Below, piece after piece: positions 24,083 through 34,521 of a stretch of DNA of 64,000 bases (position 1 is its first letter; every line of letters starts with the position of its first letter). Made by a program: the position numbers and the translations under genes. Source of the stretch: Catonia carolina (taxonomy: Eukaryota; Arthropoda; Insecta; Hemiptera; Achilidae); contig JAQMRL010000003.1 of assembly GCA_035578175.1 (NCBI GenBank), positions 93,784,469 to 93,848,468 of the forward strand, written 5' to 3'. The notes under the pieces were generated by a model, which searched no databases, was not told the origin of the DNA, and saw only the letters and a program-made list of their open reading frames with translations.

Positions 24083-24265
24083 GTAAATTGGGAGGATTTA
24101 GATCGCATTAGAAATGGATTATTAACATTTTAACGTCTATCTCTGAACCTATAGCACAATTTCATAAATGTGTCATTGAAGTACGGGAAGCGTAATTTCA
24201 TCGTGTAATATTTTATTGGATACGTAACTTGCGGAGTTAGTAGTTAGCCGTTGAGAATTCATTTT
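24083..24265 (+). repeat. dispersed repeat F, copy 3
   Basis: CTCTGAACCTATAGCACAAT, CATTGAAGTACGGGA and TTTTATTGGATACGTAAC are shared with copy 2. The preceding TTTCTGGTAAATYGGRAGGA block is also shared, so the repeat may begin there. Confidence 0.75.
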
Positions 24266-25025
24266 GTAAACTTTATATTTTTGGAATGACTAATGGCTTT
24301 GCTGCACCATGAATCAAGCAACTGTACATCCAGAGTGGTTGGAGTAATGATGTACATTACGAGTTACAAAGTTGTGGATAATTTCATTTAAAAGTCATAG
24401 TCGTTAAGTTTGTATAAATCTATCAGTATGTCATTTAAAATAACAGGCTTTTAACAGATTAAATAATATTTCATTTTTTTCAAAAATATTTTGAAAGCTC
24501 ACTAAAGCGGCTCGGTCGGCAACACAATCGACTGGTGGATAAAAAGTATCAGTTTCAATACACGGCTGTAGTTGGGAAAAGTTGATAGTTCGTGCTAAAT
24601 CCTGATCCAGTAATGAGGCGTATTTAGAGAATTAAGTATTCAAATGTTTTAGAACCGAAAGTCCTCTGAGCTCTATTACTTGTGCCCTTGTAGGTGACAA
24701 ACAACCACATTCAAAACGATCAACAACAGTTTTCACTCAACAGTTTTGAATTCAACAGTTTTTTCACTATATTTTATTTCATCAACAACTCTGTAGCTTT
24801 ACACAACCAGTAAATATAGGCCTATGCGGAGATTATTCTACATCACTTTTCCACTTTTAAGAACACCACTCATCAATGCACCACCGTTACAGTGCCTTAC
24901 AGCATTTACAATCAAAGAGTCTGAATTATTACTGATTCCCCTCAGTTCTTAACGAATGACATAATTCATCATGACTTTACATTAAACGCTGTTCCAGACG
25001 ATATATGACATTGATGCAAAAAAAA
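24266..25025. other. spacer, possible decayed tRNA-SINE head
   Basis: At 24500-24560, GCGGCTCGGTCGGCAACACA and AGTTTCAATAC are arranged like a decayed tRNA A/B box pair, but pairing is poor. A TAGGCCTA octamer lies at 24817-24824. Nothing else was recognised. Confidence 0.4.
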
Positions 25026-25945
25026 TTGGTGTGAAACAGTCACACAACTTTCTCTCGCCAATGCAAATAATGAACGATATAACCTAACATTAGTAATAAA
25101 ACATTAGAAATAAACAAAAAACTAACCTAAATAAACATAACCTAATTTTAATCATGAGTGAAAGACGCAAAATGAAAATCAACCTCAGTTTGGCTTAAAA
25201 ATACGGAAAATCACTCTTTCACGCTAAACTAGGCTCTGTAGAGAAAAATGCTCTAAATAAAAGTTGTACATCTTTTAATTTCCAATAAATTTGATTATAC
25301 ACACTTGTAAAATGACTAAGACTGAAATCTTAAAAAATCAATTTTTTACACATTATCGTGAAGAAAACAGAAAATCGCTAATTACCGCTAGAATAAGCGT
25401 TATACAAAAAAATGTTTATAATAAGAAGTTGTAGGATTTTAAATTCTCTACAACTTTATCATATACATTTTTGCGCTAAAATGCATATTAAAGCCACAAT
25501 CTTAAAAAACCCATTTTTTTCAACGAGAGCACAGCCTCCCCAAGAATTTCAGCAGACATAGCATCTACCCTATTTTATAGAGTATAAGAAATGTGGTAAA
25601 TGAGCCGATTTAAAAAAAAATTGCAGAAGCCGTTTTTGAGAAAATCGCATGAAAGTGAAAAATGACACGAACAACCTACTACTTCCGTTTGACCGATTTT
25701 GATGAAAAAGTTCGTGTCAGGTCCTCTAGTAGTACCTAACTTAAGTTTTAAGTTTCAAGTTCGTTCAATATTTTGTTCACACACACCACACGCGCGCGCA
25801 TACACACACGCAGACCAATCGCTAAAAATATGTTTTTATTGGGTTCAGGGGGGTCTGAAAACGTGTAGATCCGGTGAAAACTCGATTTCGAAAAATCGAC
25901 ATGAAAACAATACTTTTCTACCTATATATTTATATATGCAAGAGA
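25026..25945 (-). mobile_element. element C copy 6, full length
   Basis: Reverse orientation. The right end is at 25026-25068 (GTGTGAAACAGTCACACAAC, ACTTTCTCTCGCC) and the left end at 25937-25949 (GCAAGAGATAGTA). It contains the hairpin block AGAAGTTGTAGGATTTTAAA (25432-25451) and a short CG/CA tract at 25790-25812. The 98-codon frame 25699-25995 translates this non-coding DNA. Confidence 0.8.
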
Positions 25946-26524
25946 TAGTAAAAAATACCAAGACAGATTTGAACGTCATCAAAACCCTTTGTTAATGAAC
26001 CTCTTAAATAATAGTGACCACTGCCACAGACTGATACGTTTCGAAATTTCGACTTACCGTACAGACAAAATTAAAAATTAACTGCATCGAATCGACTGTA
26101 GCCAATAAATGTTTATTTTTTATTAGCTGACAATCATTTTAAAATGATTGTCTTTATGTAGTGCATGTGATCCTCTTTTTCGGTCTTATGGCATAGAAGC
26201 AAAATTAAATTTTATTAAGTTAGTTACAAAAATTTTTAGCCTAAAAATACCACAAGGCCTCTCTACAGCCTATCAGTTGAAAAAAGTTGATAAAAAAAAG
26301 TTACGTTTCAAAGGGTAGGCAAGCGATTTTGTAAGGTAACCAACTGACCCATGAAAACTATTTCTATATAACAGAAACTACGGAAAATCAACGAAATATT
26401 TGGATAGTCGATGACGTTCAAATCTGTCTTGGTATTTTTTACTATCTCTTGCACATATAAATATTTAGGAAGAAAAGTATTGTTTTCATGTCGATTTTTC
26501 GAAATCGAGTTTTCACCGGATCTA
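25866..26524. repeat. 115-bp inverted repeat pair (fold-back)
   Basis: Arm 1 (25866-25980) and arm 2 (26410-26524) are reverse complements with only a few mismatches. Each comprises ~85 bp of element C left end plus ~28 bp of DNA outside the element (ACCAAGACAGATTTGAACGT). Arm 2 sits inside repeat D copy 1, bracketed by the 13-bp direct repeat AATATTTGGATAG at 26395-26407 and 26526-26538. Confidence 0.9.
26129..26152. repeat. perfect 24-bp palindrome
   Basis: The half-site GACAATCATTTT is followed at once by its exact complement with no spacer. It lies in the loop of the 115-bp inverted pair. Confidence 0.9.
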
Positions 26525-26700
26525 TAATATTTGGATAGACGAAATATTTGGTCAAGAAAATATATTATTTTTGATGACAAAATAATAAAAAACAATTTTA
26601 AAAATATATCTGTTTTGCTTTGTGATAATAAAACATAGAATTCTTTATTATAAAAAAATAATAACAAGAAAAAGTATAATAATAAAACGTACACATGTAG
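26340..26700 (-). repeat. repeat D copy 1 (interrupted)
   Basis: 26347-26407 and 26527-26700 match 28183-28400: CCCATG-AAACTA, GAAAATCAACGAAA, TTTTTGATGACAAAATAATA, CTTTGTGATAATAAAACA and GAATTCTTTATTATAAAAAA. The minus-strand frame is open in part in both copies and gives the same Phe/Leu/Ser-rich peptide (FFYNKEF, LSQSKTDIFLK), but no domain is recognisable. It is interrupted by arm 2 of the inverted pair. Confidence 0.75.
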
Positions 26701-27798
26701 TCTATACTGGAATCTAGTTGTAATGTCAATTTACTTAGCAAGTGTGAGGAGGCTACATTATTCACCCCATTCAAAGTTTGACCTGAGAGAGATTTGCTTC
26801 ACTGGATTTGAAAAGAAATGACCTTTTTGAAGGACTTGCATAGGGCGCGACAATGAAAAGACGAGCTAGTGTCGTCGTCAGTGATGTGCTTAGTGTACTT
26901 ACTTATACATAGGAAACTACTATTCGGCGGAGGCATTGGCATCCAGTTAAAACTGACAATAACAATTCTTTCTCTACCACAATAGATAAGATTGTATTAA
27001 AATTACTTTTTATATTTTTATATACCCCATAAAAAAGTGAACATAAATGTTTATTTTATACTTCAATTATCTTGATAAAAATTCTCCCCATACCTTCAAT
27101 AAGAATCCAATCTACAACAAAATACAGTATTACATAACTCTACCACATAAAAAATTGTCTGAAATATTAGATTTTTTATAATTTTATTACAAAATTTTAA
27201 ATCTGTCATAAAATGTCAAAATTTAAAAATGACAGTAACAGTATAAAACTACAAAAGAATAACACGATCTGAATAATAAAATAATAAATATAAATAATTT
27301 TTTTATTGGTTTTTGAGACGTTTTGAAGTACAGGAAAAATTTCGACAGAGTTATTGTGCGGTTCCAAGGATCGTGTAGTTGAGGGGTGAAGGGTACGGGT
27401 GAAGTATAATAAATGAGTGACGCATGCTGGGAGAACGATTGTTGTATTACTCACAGTTACAAAACATTAGTTTTCAAACTTTCCGTATTTAACATATTTG
27501 TTTGTATTTATTATATTTATTTATTTACATATTTTGATATAAATTGGTAAGTTAAATATTATGAATCTGATCAAGTTAATAACCGGTAGGTATTTGTTAA
27601 CTTAATGTGCCGGATGATAAGAATATTTTTTAGTCTAGTTAGTACACGCTACCTTTACAAATGCAGCAGGAGTGAAACACTACTAACTCATTCAGTCTCC
27701 CACTACTATAACAACGCACTGTATTCCTTCCAACTACACGGAGCTGGGACTCAAGCTATAATTCTTTCATTAATTGTTAAAAAAATTTAGTATTAATG
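26701..27798. other. spacer with GC-richer patches
   Basis: 26705-26960 is of balanced composition (GGGCGCGACAATGAAAAGAC, GTCGTCGTCAGTGATG), single-copy here and without frames. 27340-27460 and 27640-27760 contain loosely similar motifs in opposite orientation (CAACTACACG) but not enough to call a repeat. Confidence 0.4.
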
Positions 27799-28066
27799 CC
27801 GGCGTATAAGATTACATTTCTGCTAGAGAGAGATAGTGTTGACCGGGTGAGGTACGCGGTGCAATAGTCATGTTTTTCTAATAACATAGGTAGTATTAGT
27901 ATAGTAATGCTGACAGCTGATTTATTTACAAATCTTCACACTGTCAATAACAACTATGACATTATCTAAATTTATACCAGCTGTTTCCTTTAATTGTTGT
28001 TTTTAGAAACTGTAGTACACATGTTCTGCGGGTACCATAATATACAAGTGCAATCTTATACGCCGG
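27799..28066. mobile_element. small TIR element with CCGG ends (268 bp)
   Basis: The left end CCGGCGTATAAGATTACATT (27799-27818) and the reverse complement of the right end (CCGGCGTATAAGATTGCACT, ending 28066) match at 18 of 20 bases. The interior is AT-rich and non-coding, so this is a non-autonomous element. No target duplication could be decided (flanks TATTAATG and AACAATCA), so the superfamily is open. Confidence 0.75.
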
Positions 28067-28150
28067 AACAATCAATACAAATTTTAAAAATATCCTTCCA
28101 CAGATAAGATTTAATGAATATATTAAGCAAAAAAATATAAAAACAATTAA

Positions 28151-28177
28151 TACCGTTGAAGTCCTACTTCAACGGTA
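28151..28177. repeat. perfect hairpin, 12-bp stem
   Basis: TACCGTTGAAGT, loop CCT, then its exact complement. It stands just left of repeat D copy 2. Confidence 0.9.
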
Positions 28178-28182
28178 AATCA

Positions 28183-28400
28183 CCCATGCAAACTAATTTC
28201 CATGAAAAAATACAAGTCAAAAAACCATGAAAAATCAACGAAACAAGTGGATAGTGGTCAACGAAACGTATTTTTGATGACAAAATAATAAAAAACAATT
28301 TTAAAAATATATCTGTCTTGCTTTGTGATAATAAAACACAGAATTCTTTATTATAAAAAAATAACAAGAAATATTATAAAAATGAAACGTACACAAGTGT
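28183..28400 (-). repeat. repeat D copy 2 (uninterrupted)
   Basis: Uninterrupted partner of 26340-26700. It shows the pre-insertion arrangement (AAGTGGATAGTGGTCAACGA) at the place where copy 1 carries the inverted-repeat arm. Confidence 0.75.
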
Positions 28401-28561
28401 CATATGTGTAAGTTTGAATATTACATAACGGTAATGAGTGGTGCTCTTCTGAATAAAGTAAAGTTATATTTTATGTTTTTCATCATATTAACTGGTTGTA
28501 CGTTGTTTGTACAGTTGTGAATGTGGATTTAAAACTTAAGAAAATTGAGTTCTGAATTGAA

Positions 28562-28741
28562 TTTTTTTAGTTTATTTAAGTTACGTCAACCTCGTGGTCA
28601 TTAGTCATTAGCTACTATCGGAGGGTTATGAACTGTAAACGAGGGTTTTAACGTGTTAAAATTTCGAAATTCCAGCTGAGAATCGAACCTCTCACTTTAT
28701 AGGCTAGCGCGCTAGCCACTGCGACACTGAGGTGGTCGACA
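28562..28741 (-). mobile_element. tRNA-derived SINE, full length
   Basis: The reverse complement has CCTCAGTGTCGCAGTGGCTA (A box), GCGCGCTAGCC, the B box GAGGTTCGATTCTCAGCTGG, a body with TAGCTAATGACTAATGACCA, and the tail GAGGTTGACGTAACTTAAAT. Same family as 3553 and 62197. Confidence 0.85.
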
Positions 28742-29876
28742 TTTTGTTTATTTAGCTGCAGAAAAAGCAATCTAAAATCTGTTTACATGGAACAATGAAT
28801 AAGTTGACAATACATAAATTAACAAAATAAATGATTTCAAAAGAAAATTTTAATAAAATTTTCTTTAAACCATGTATAAAATTATTGTTATAAATAATTA
28901 TTACTATTTACAAGTCAACAGAACTGTTTAAAGAAGTATGTTCGATGAAGTTGTCTTGTTCATCGAATTTCTTCACCATTTTCTAACAAGTTAATGGTTA
29001 AAAAGTTTGGTTTTAGTGCTGAACTTGAATTATATTTTGTGGCGTATCTTGAAATTTTTTTCTTAACTTATTATTAAGAGTAGATCTCGGTGAAGAATGC
29101 TGTTTTGTGTGTACTAAGGAGAACTTATGATAATGCGAAAACGTTTTGATTAAAACCGTTGCATAATATTGATGTTGCATAGGCCTATTGATAATGCAAC
29201 CCAAGCAGGATTCCGTTATGGTATGTTTTAGGGCTGATTTGTTTATTTGTGTATTAATTTGTTTTTGAGAGATAACAGTAAATTTTTCCAAAACACAGAA
29301 TTTAACCCAGAGAATTAATTGAATTTTAAAACAAATCATAAATCAACAAAATAATAATAACGTATCTGAGGTTTTATTTATTTATTTACAATATTTTTTG
29401 TATTCGATCAATCAGATCGAATATAATTTACCTAAACTATATGGGTCAAGTTAAAATATACATCAGTTCTTGTTCTTTTTCACTAAAGTAGGAGACTTAG
29501 TTTCTCTCGACCAAGTTGTTTCCATTTTATTTTATTTTCCTGGGATTCCTTGCGTTTGTAAATTGTTTTCCTGAATTTGGGTTTATCTATTTCTGTTTCA
29601 GTGGTTATGTTGTATTCTTCCAAATCTCTCTTGATTTTCCTGTATTATTTCTTTTTGTTTGGGTATAGAGCTTATAGAAGTTTTAAACTTCATCAACTTA
29701 TAGTAAAAATATTCATATCTTTAAACAATGAAAATGTTCGAGGTTTGGTTTATTCTATCCTTATACACTTTTACGGCTCAAGAAAATAAAGATGCAGTAA
29801 GATTTGACCCGAAACCCTTCCCTTTCCTTTCTTCTCAAATAAGAAACTTGTAAATAACAGTTTAAATAATGAATTC
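28742..29876. other. AT-rich spacer
   Basis: A 9-bp-stem inverted repeat, TTCGATGAA and TTCATCGAA, lies at about 28941-28967. A 108-codon minus-strand frame (29013-29339) is the longest open frame not explained by a repeat here, but it shows no domain, signal peptide or compositional bias of a gene. A TAGGCCTA octamer lies at 29180-29187. Confidence 0.4.
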
Positions 29877-30250
29877 CACCCGTAACAGGCAGGTGGAGTG
29901 TTAAATTATTTGCACTCAATCTGCAAGTTCTAGGGGTACAAAAAATAGTTCTGTTTCTTATCACGTGGTCAGCCAATTGTATGACATAACTATTTAAGAA
30001 CAGAAGAGGTAGAGGTGTAAAAGACACTAGTCAGAGTTATCTCCCCTGAAAGTAATGAATTTCATTATACAGCCAGACTCTGTGGTGAATGAAGTGAAGG
30101 TGTCATTTGCAGGGAGCAGAGTAGATGGTTTTTGGTGGGTCTGACATGCTGATAAGCATACGTTTCCAGTCAGTGAGAAAGACAGTGGTAAACCACCTAA
30201 CTCTTGTTTTGCTTAGGTTCAAACAAGCCTTTCAGCTGATGACCTAAAAT
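29877..30250 (+). mobile_element. SINE-A copy 3
   Basis: Full-length head (AACAGGCAGGTGGAGTG) to tail (CAGCTGATGACCTAAAATAC). Diverged relative to the others (for example GGAGCAGAGTAGATGG). Target duplications are not clear. Confidence 0.8.
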
Positions 30251-30461
30251 ACAATAATTTACTTAAACGTTTATGTTGAAGGTGAAAAACTAACCTATCA
30301 AGCTATGGTTTTTTAAGTTCTAGAATAGGTAGGCCTAATTGGTACAAACATTTAAAAATGTATTCATAAATTTGAAGTTTTTAAAACATCAAAAAATTTA
30401 ATTTCGACCTTTAGAAGAATATAAGTTGAGATAGATATAATCTAAATAATTTTATTATAAA
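30251..30461. other. short AT-rich spacer
   Basis: Contains a TAGGCCTA octamer at 30330-30337. No other signal. Confidence 0.4.
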
Positions 30462-30465
30462 TTAA

Positions 30466-31223
30466 GGGGAGTGTGGAATTAAAAAATAAAAAAAATCAAT
30501 TTTTCGTTTTTTCATTAGAAATATAGATTGAAATGTGCGCTTTAAAATGGCGTTAGAATCATGTTGCTAGCCAACTAGAAAATATTTTATTAATTTTTTA
30601 TGATTGTATGATTAAGCTGATTTTGCCATATATGTCACAAAATCTTACAAAATAATTTTCCCTTTCGATTTATATTTTACTGTGATTTATTATACTATTT
30701 TTTCACATTGCCGTCTCTCTTTTATTTATTCATAAGTTGGCAGTATAACCTAAAAGTTTATAACCTGCACTTTTTGTTGTGGTCTGTCTTTGTTTACACT
30801 CGTGTTTTTGTTTCTTAAACTTTAAACGCGAATACCTCAAAATGTCATTTTAAGAACTTTATGTACCTTTTTTCAGCTTCAAAAACAGGTACAAGGCTGA
30901 AATTGTAATGGAGAATGTTAACGTTCAGTTCTATTGATTGAATGTGCCGTTTTTTAAAATATTAAAAATTATGGGAAAAAAGATTTTTTTTCGGTGATAT
31001 TTCAATGGAAAAATTCTCTTTTTAAAAAAATTGTGAAAATAAAAATTCTTACCATAATTAAATGCTGCACATTCTAATTATGTACCAACGACCTTTATAC
31101 AAACAACAACCTTTCATACAAAAAACAAAAAACGTAGCTCTAGCTGTAGTGGTTACTGAGAAAAAGGTACAAACATAATTTTTGTAACATTAACATTGCT
31201 TAGGATAAGGATCCACACTCCCC
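30466..31223. mobile_element. TTAA-flanked TIR element 1 (758 bp, non-autonomous)
   Basis: The TIR GGGGAGTGTGGA (30466-30477) has an exact inverted copy TCCACACTCCCC (31212-31223), and TTAA stands directly outside both ends (30462-30465, 31224-31227). TTAA duplication is the hallmark of piggyBac and Kolobok transposons. TIRs starting with G-runs fit Kolobok better than the CCC start of piggyBac, but this is inference. The interior is AT-rich with poly(A/T) runs and has no transposase frame. Confidence 0.85.
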
Positions 31224-31227
31224 TTAA

Positions 31228-31380
31228 AATATTTTTAGAAAGATGTTTTTAATGAATGATCTATATTTTAAAATAAATTTAATTCGGTTTAAATAATAAA
31301 AAAATAATATTGATAATAAATATCTTACAAATAAGAAAAGGTGATGTATTTGGGGGGAATACAAATATGTGGGCTCTATC
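31228..31380. other. AT-rich spacer
   Basis: No feature recognised. Confidence 0.4.
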
Positions 31381-31850
31381 TTTAAAATCACTGCACGATT
31401 TCTCGTAACGCTGTCGTTGTTCCAAAAGATCTACTGCCAAAGGGTCCTTTTATCAGAAGGGTAAGAAGAAAAAGGGGTGGATGGACATCGCACATAGGGT
31501 GTGTAGGGGTAATACAGAAAAAAATATGAGACGGGTCGGAGGGGAAGGGCGGGGTGGGAGTATAAAATTTTTTAGCATTCAATAGAACACTTGAGAAAGA
31601 GTCGGCCGTCTGTCTGGTAGGATTTGCATGTGTCCAGGGAGGCTGAGATATGAATTATTATCCAATAAAAGGAAGCTTCTTCTCAACCCCTACACCCCGG
31701 CCAGATTAATTTTAAAAAGGACATCGCCAACACGCCCTTATACCCTCGTTTTACTTATTCTGGCCCGTTTTTTCTTCATTTTTCATCATGATGCAAAGCA
31801 AATGCTTTACAAAATTCCACGGTGATTAAATTCCACCTCATCTATAAGAA
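31381..31850. other. G/C-richer unassigned block with G-quadruplex motif
   Basis: Contains the run GGGGAAGGGCGGGGTGGG at 31541-31558, which fits the G3+N1-7 quadruplex pattern on the plus strand. Two Pro- or Leu-rich frames of 64-65 codons on opposite strands look like composition artefacts. No repeat partner. Confidence 0.5.
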
Positions 31851-32489
31851 AATTGTTCTGACCAACCCATCTTCTCTCGTTCTATCTCACTCTTTCAGTT
31901 TTTGTAATATTTCTTTTGATACATACCACTTTCTTTTGTATAAATCGTAACTTATCTATTACAAAAATCTAAAAAATGCCTTCGCTGTGATCCCTTTTAC
32001 TTATTTTTTTTTACTTTAGCTCTATTGAGACTTCACTGTAAATATTATTTAAAAAATATAAATAAATAATTTACTTTACTGCTGTAAATTCTGGCTTGTT
32101 ATCGTTCTTGTATGAACACAGCATAATATTTACATATATGTGGGACAATAAAACCCACTTAAAACAATGTGAAGCCTAGGACATAATCAACAGTTAACTT
32201 CTTCAACATGGTAAGTAAAGATTATACTGTTAATTGTTCACTGTTAGACTATCAATCAAATGACGCAGTTGCATAATCATTGGACACCATGCAATTCGTT
32301 ACATGATATGACGCCGCGGTACAACGTTTTGGATATCTGTTATGCAGCACAGTAATACGAACGATCATGATTCGTTGAATTAATTCATGATTTGTATACT
32401 ATACATGTTTATTTAGATATTTAGATTTATTTATAACGGATATATCAAGATCTAAGTCATTAGTCATCTCATTAAAATTACAAAGTTTT
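31851..32489. other. AT-rich spacer
   Basis: No frame, repeat or structured element recognised. Confidence 0.4.
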
Positions 32490-33040
32490 AGATAACATGT
32501 TACATAAAGTTGGATATTATAGAAAAAAAATATATAAAAGTGCAGTATCGTTCCTGGGCCACTTGAACAGAGTTGACAACACAAGATTAGTAAGAAGACT
32601 GATAGCGTTTTTCTGGAACCAAGTCTATACACCAAAGTGGATCAAGGAGGTCAAGGACATGACAGAACTCAATACCACAATAAATGACTTAAAACTAAAT
32701 CAAAAAACTATCAGAAAATCAAAAACCGAATAACCAGATTCCAAGAGAAAGCAAAGTTAGCAAGAAAAGTAGTGTATTCCCAGAAAGGCTCAGAAGATCA
32801 GAAGCCTTGAAGAAATATTGGCGGAACAAGAAAGAAGTGAAAGAACTGCAAAAGTGCAGCAAAAAGATGCTAAAAAAGATAAAGTCAGAAAATGAGCTTA
32901 CCAAGAGTTATGAACTAAAGTGGTCCAATGAGGCTTTAAAAGTAAAAAAAAGGAAAAAGTGTAATGGTAATAATGAACAGTAAAAAGGAGAAATCTATTA
33001 TTCTGACAGGAAAATAGAGTATTATTATTATTATTATTAC
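32490..33040 (+). mobile_element. non-LTR retrotransposon ORF2 C-terminus with (ATT)n tail
   Basis: From 32497 a 78-codon frame reads SFLGHLNRVDNTRLVRRL, then WIKEVKDM, the (Y/F)GH-RM-x-D-x-RL-K pattern common near the end of LINE ORF2. After a stop at 32731 the reading continues with a frameshift through NRITRFQEKAKLARK and a Lys-rich C-terminal block (about 32785-32980) ending in TAA. The 3' end is the microsatellite ATTATTATTATTATT at 33018-33038, probably the retrotransposon's own simple-repeat tail. 5' truncated and broken. Confidence 0.75.
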
Positions 33041-33839
33041 ATACAATAAAGCAGTGAATGAACTTTTTTGTGTGGGTGGAAGCGTTGCTACGACACAAAA
33101 ATAAAGTAGGCCTACGGAAATGAACCTGATTCTCAAAAGGAATTTCAAAATTTGAGACATTCTTAAGCGCAAACAAATGAATTAAATTTAACAAAGGAAC
33201 ACTAAAGGTGCGTCGTTAAACTATTTATTGGTAACATTATATAAATGACGGTTATTTCAGCAGACTAGAAAATGTGAATTATATTAAATTATACAACCTG
33301 TAATTACGTTTCGATAAATACTTATTATAATGATTGAAACTTAACCCTAATAACTGTTAAATTGTTTTACTCTTTGAAAAAAAAAAACAAAATTATCAAT
33401 TACAAATGTAAATTCATATTATACCCCATATAAATCAAATCCAAATTATTATGAACATTCACTCGAGTATCACCAGTTTATAGTCACAGCAAATATGAAT
33501 TGATAAATATAAATTGAAATTGTAGTAATCCAGTGTATCAAACGAAATACTGACCCATAAATTAAAAATTATTAGTCACTATAATCCTTCTCTTTAAAAT
33601 CTCTTAACTTCTCCCGTTGCTTTGGGGTTCAGTAACAAATTTTAAATACGTCATCTGATCTGTAAATACATAATATATCGTACTAGCATGCCCCGTCGCA
33701 GCTTCGTATGCGAAACATGTGTAACCAATTAAAAAAAAAAAAAATATATATATATATATATTTGTTTTGTTTTGGCTGTTCATTATCATATATGTAGTGG
33801 TACAAACAAAGGAAAATAATGTTTAATAAAATAAAATAA
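33041..33839. other. AT-rich spacer with A/TA tract
   Basis: 33731-33762 is a poly(A) run followed by a TA dinucleotide run. A TAGGCCTA octamer lies at 33107-33114. No gene signal. Confidence 0.45.
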
Positions 33840-33874
33840 AATTTCGGTTATATATATAATATATAACCGAAATT
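33840..33874. repeat. perfect hairpin, 16-bp stem, 3-nt loop
   Basis: AATTTCGGTTATATAT, loop ATA, exact complement. It lies ~80 bp past the stop codon of the Helitron helicase remnant (minus strand). Helitrons end in a hairpin, but theirs is usually shorter, GC-richer and followed by CTRR, which is not seen here. Confidence 0.9.
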
Positions 33875-33956
33875 GAAAATATATTACTGAAGTAACAATG
33901 TTAAAAATATGATTATAATTATATTAAAAATGTAACTTACCGAAAAAATTTTGTGT

Positions 33957-34290
33957 TTACAACACTTCAGAGCACACTACATTTCTTGTTTTCATGATTT
34001 CCGTAATCAGAACAAATTAATTACGTGGATTTCCTGTTTTTGAAAGTGATACATAAAATTGACCATGGGAGAAGCATTCTAAACGTAAATCTATACCTAC
34101 ATATGTAAGAGTTTGCCCCTGAAACTTATAGTATAGCGAAAGAAAGTTTTATAGGGAATTGAATCCGTTTAAATTGAAAAAAAAGATTTGTGGGGATCAA
34201 AGGTATTCGAGTTATGAATGAGACTTCTGCTGTAGGTCTAGTATGAATGGTTGTCATCTGTTCTGTATAAACATTTATCGCATAAACTGG
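33957..34290 (-). mobile_element. Helitron helicase C-terminal remnant
   Basis: The minus strand encodes the end of a PIF1-like Helitron helicase. In order: [39 protein letters not shown] and [16 protein letters not shown], then NVVCSEVL and a TAA stop (complement of 33957-33959). These are the conserved blocks around helicase motifs V-VI (GQTL and SHGQxYVALSR in the family). Defects: at least one frameshift between the FAxxIxKSQG block and GQTL, and an in-frame stop after GNPRN at 34017-34019. The Rep domain and the rest of the helicase are absent, so this is a truncated dead copy. Confidence 0.85.
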
Positions 34291-34517
34291 GAAGTGTTGT
34301 TTATGCTTATTTCTAGGCTGTTACTGTTTAATACAAAATAAATACAATCTAAAGATGTTTGGCTAGCGGTAAATATTAGTTAATTGAAACAGTTTTCAGT
34401 GCATTTTAAATTGGCTCCTTACAGGGTGCTACCTTTAACTGGACATGATTCTTTCCAGTACGAAAGGAGAAGTGGTACATCCATAGAGCAATACAGAACT
34501 AACAATGCACTCAGCCG
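34291..34517. other. spacer between Helitron remnant and TTAA element
   Basis: May continue the Helitron ORF upstream in decayed form; no block is readable. No repeats. Confidence 0.35.
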
Positions 34518-34521
34518 TTAA

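Noticed and set aside
29013..29339. 108-codon minus-strand frame as a host gene
   Set aside because: No domain, no start context or codon signal, and AT-rich chance frames of this size are expected in 64 kb.
31388..31825. Pro-rich and Leu-rich frames on opposite strands
   Set aside because: Overlapping frames caused by G/C-skewed composition; no family resemblance.
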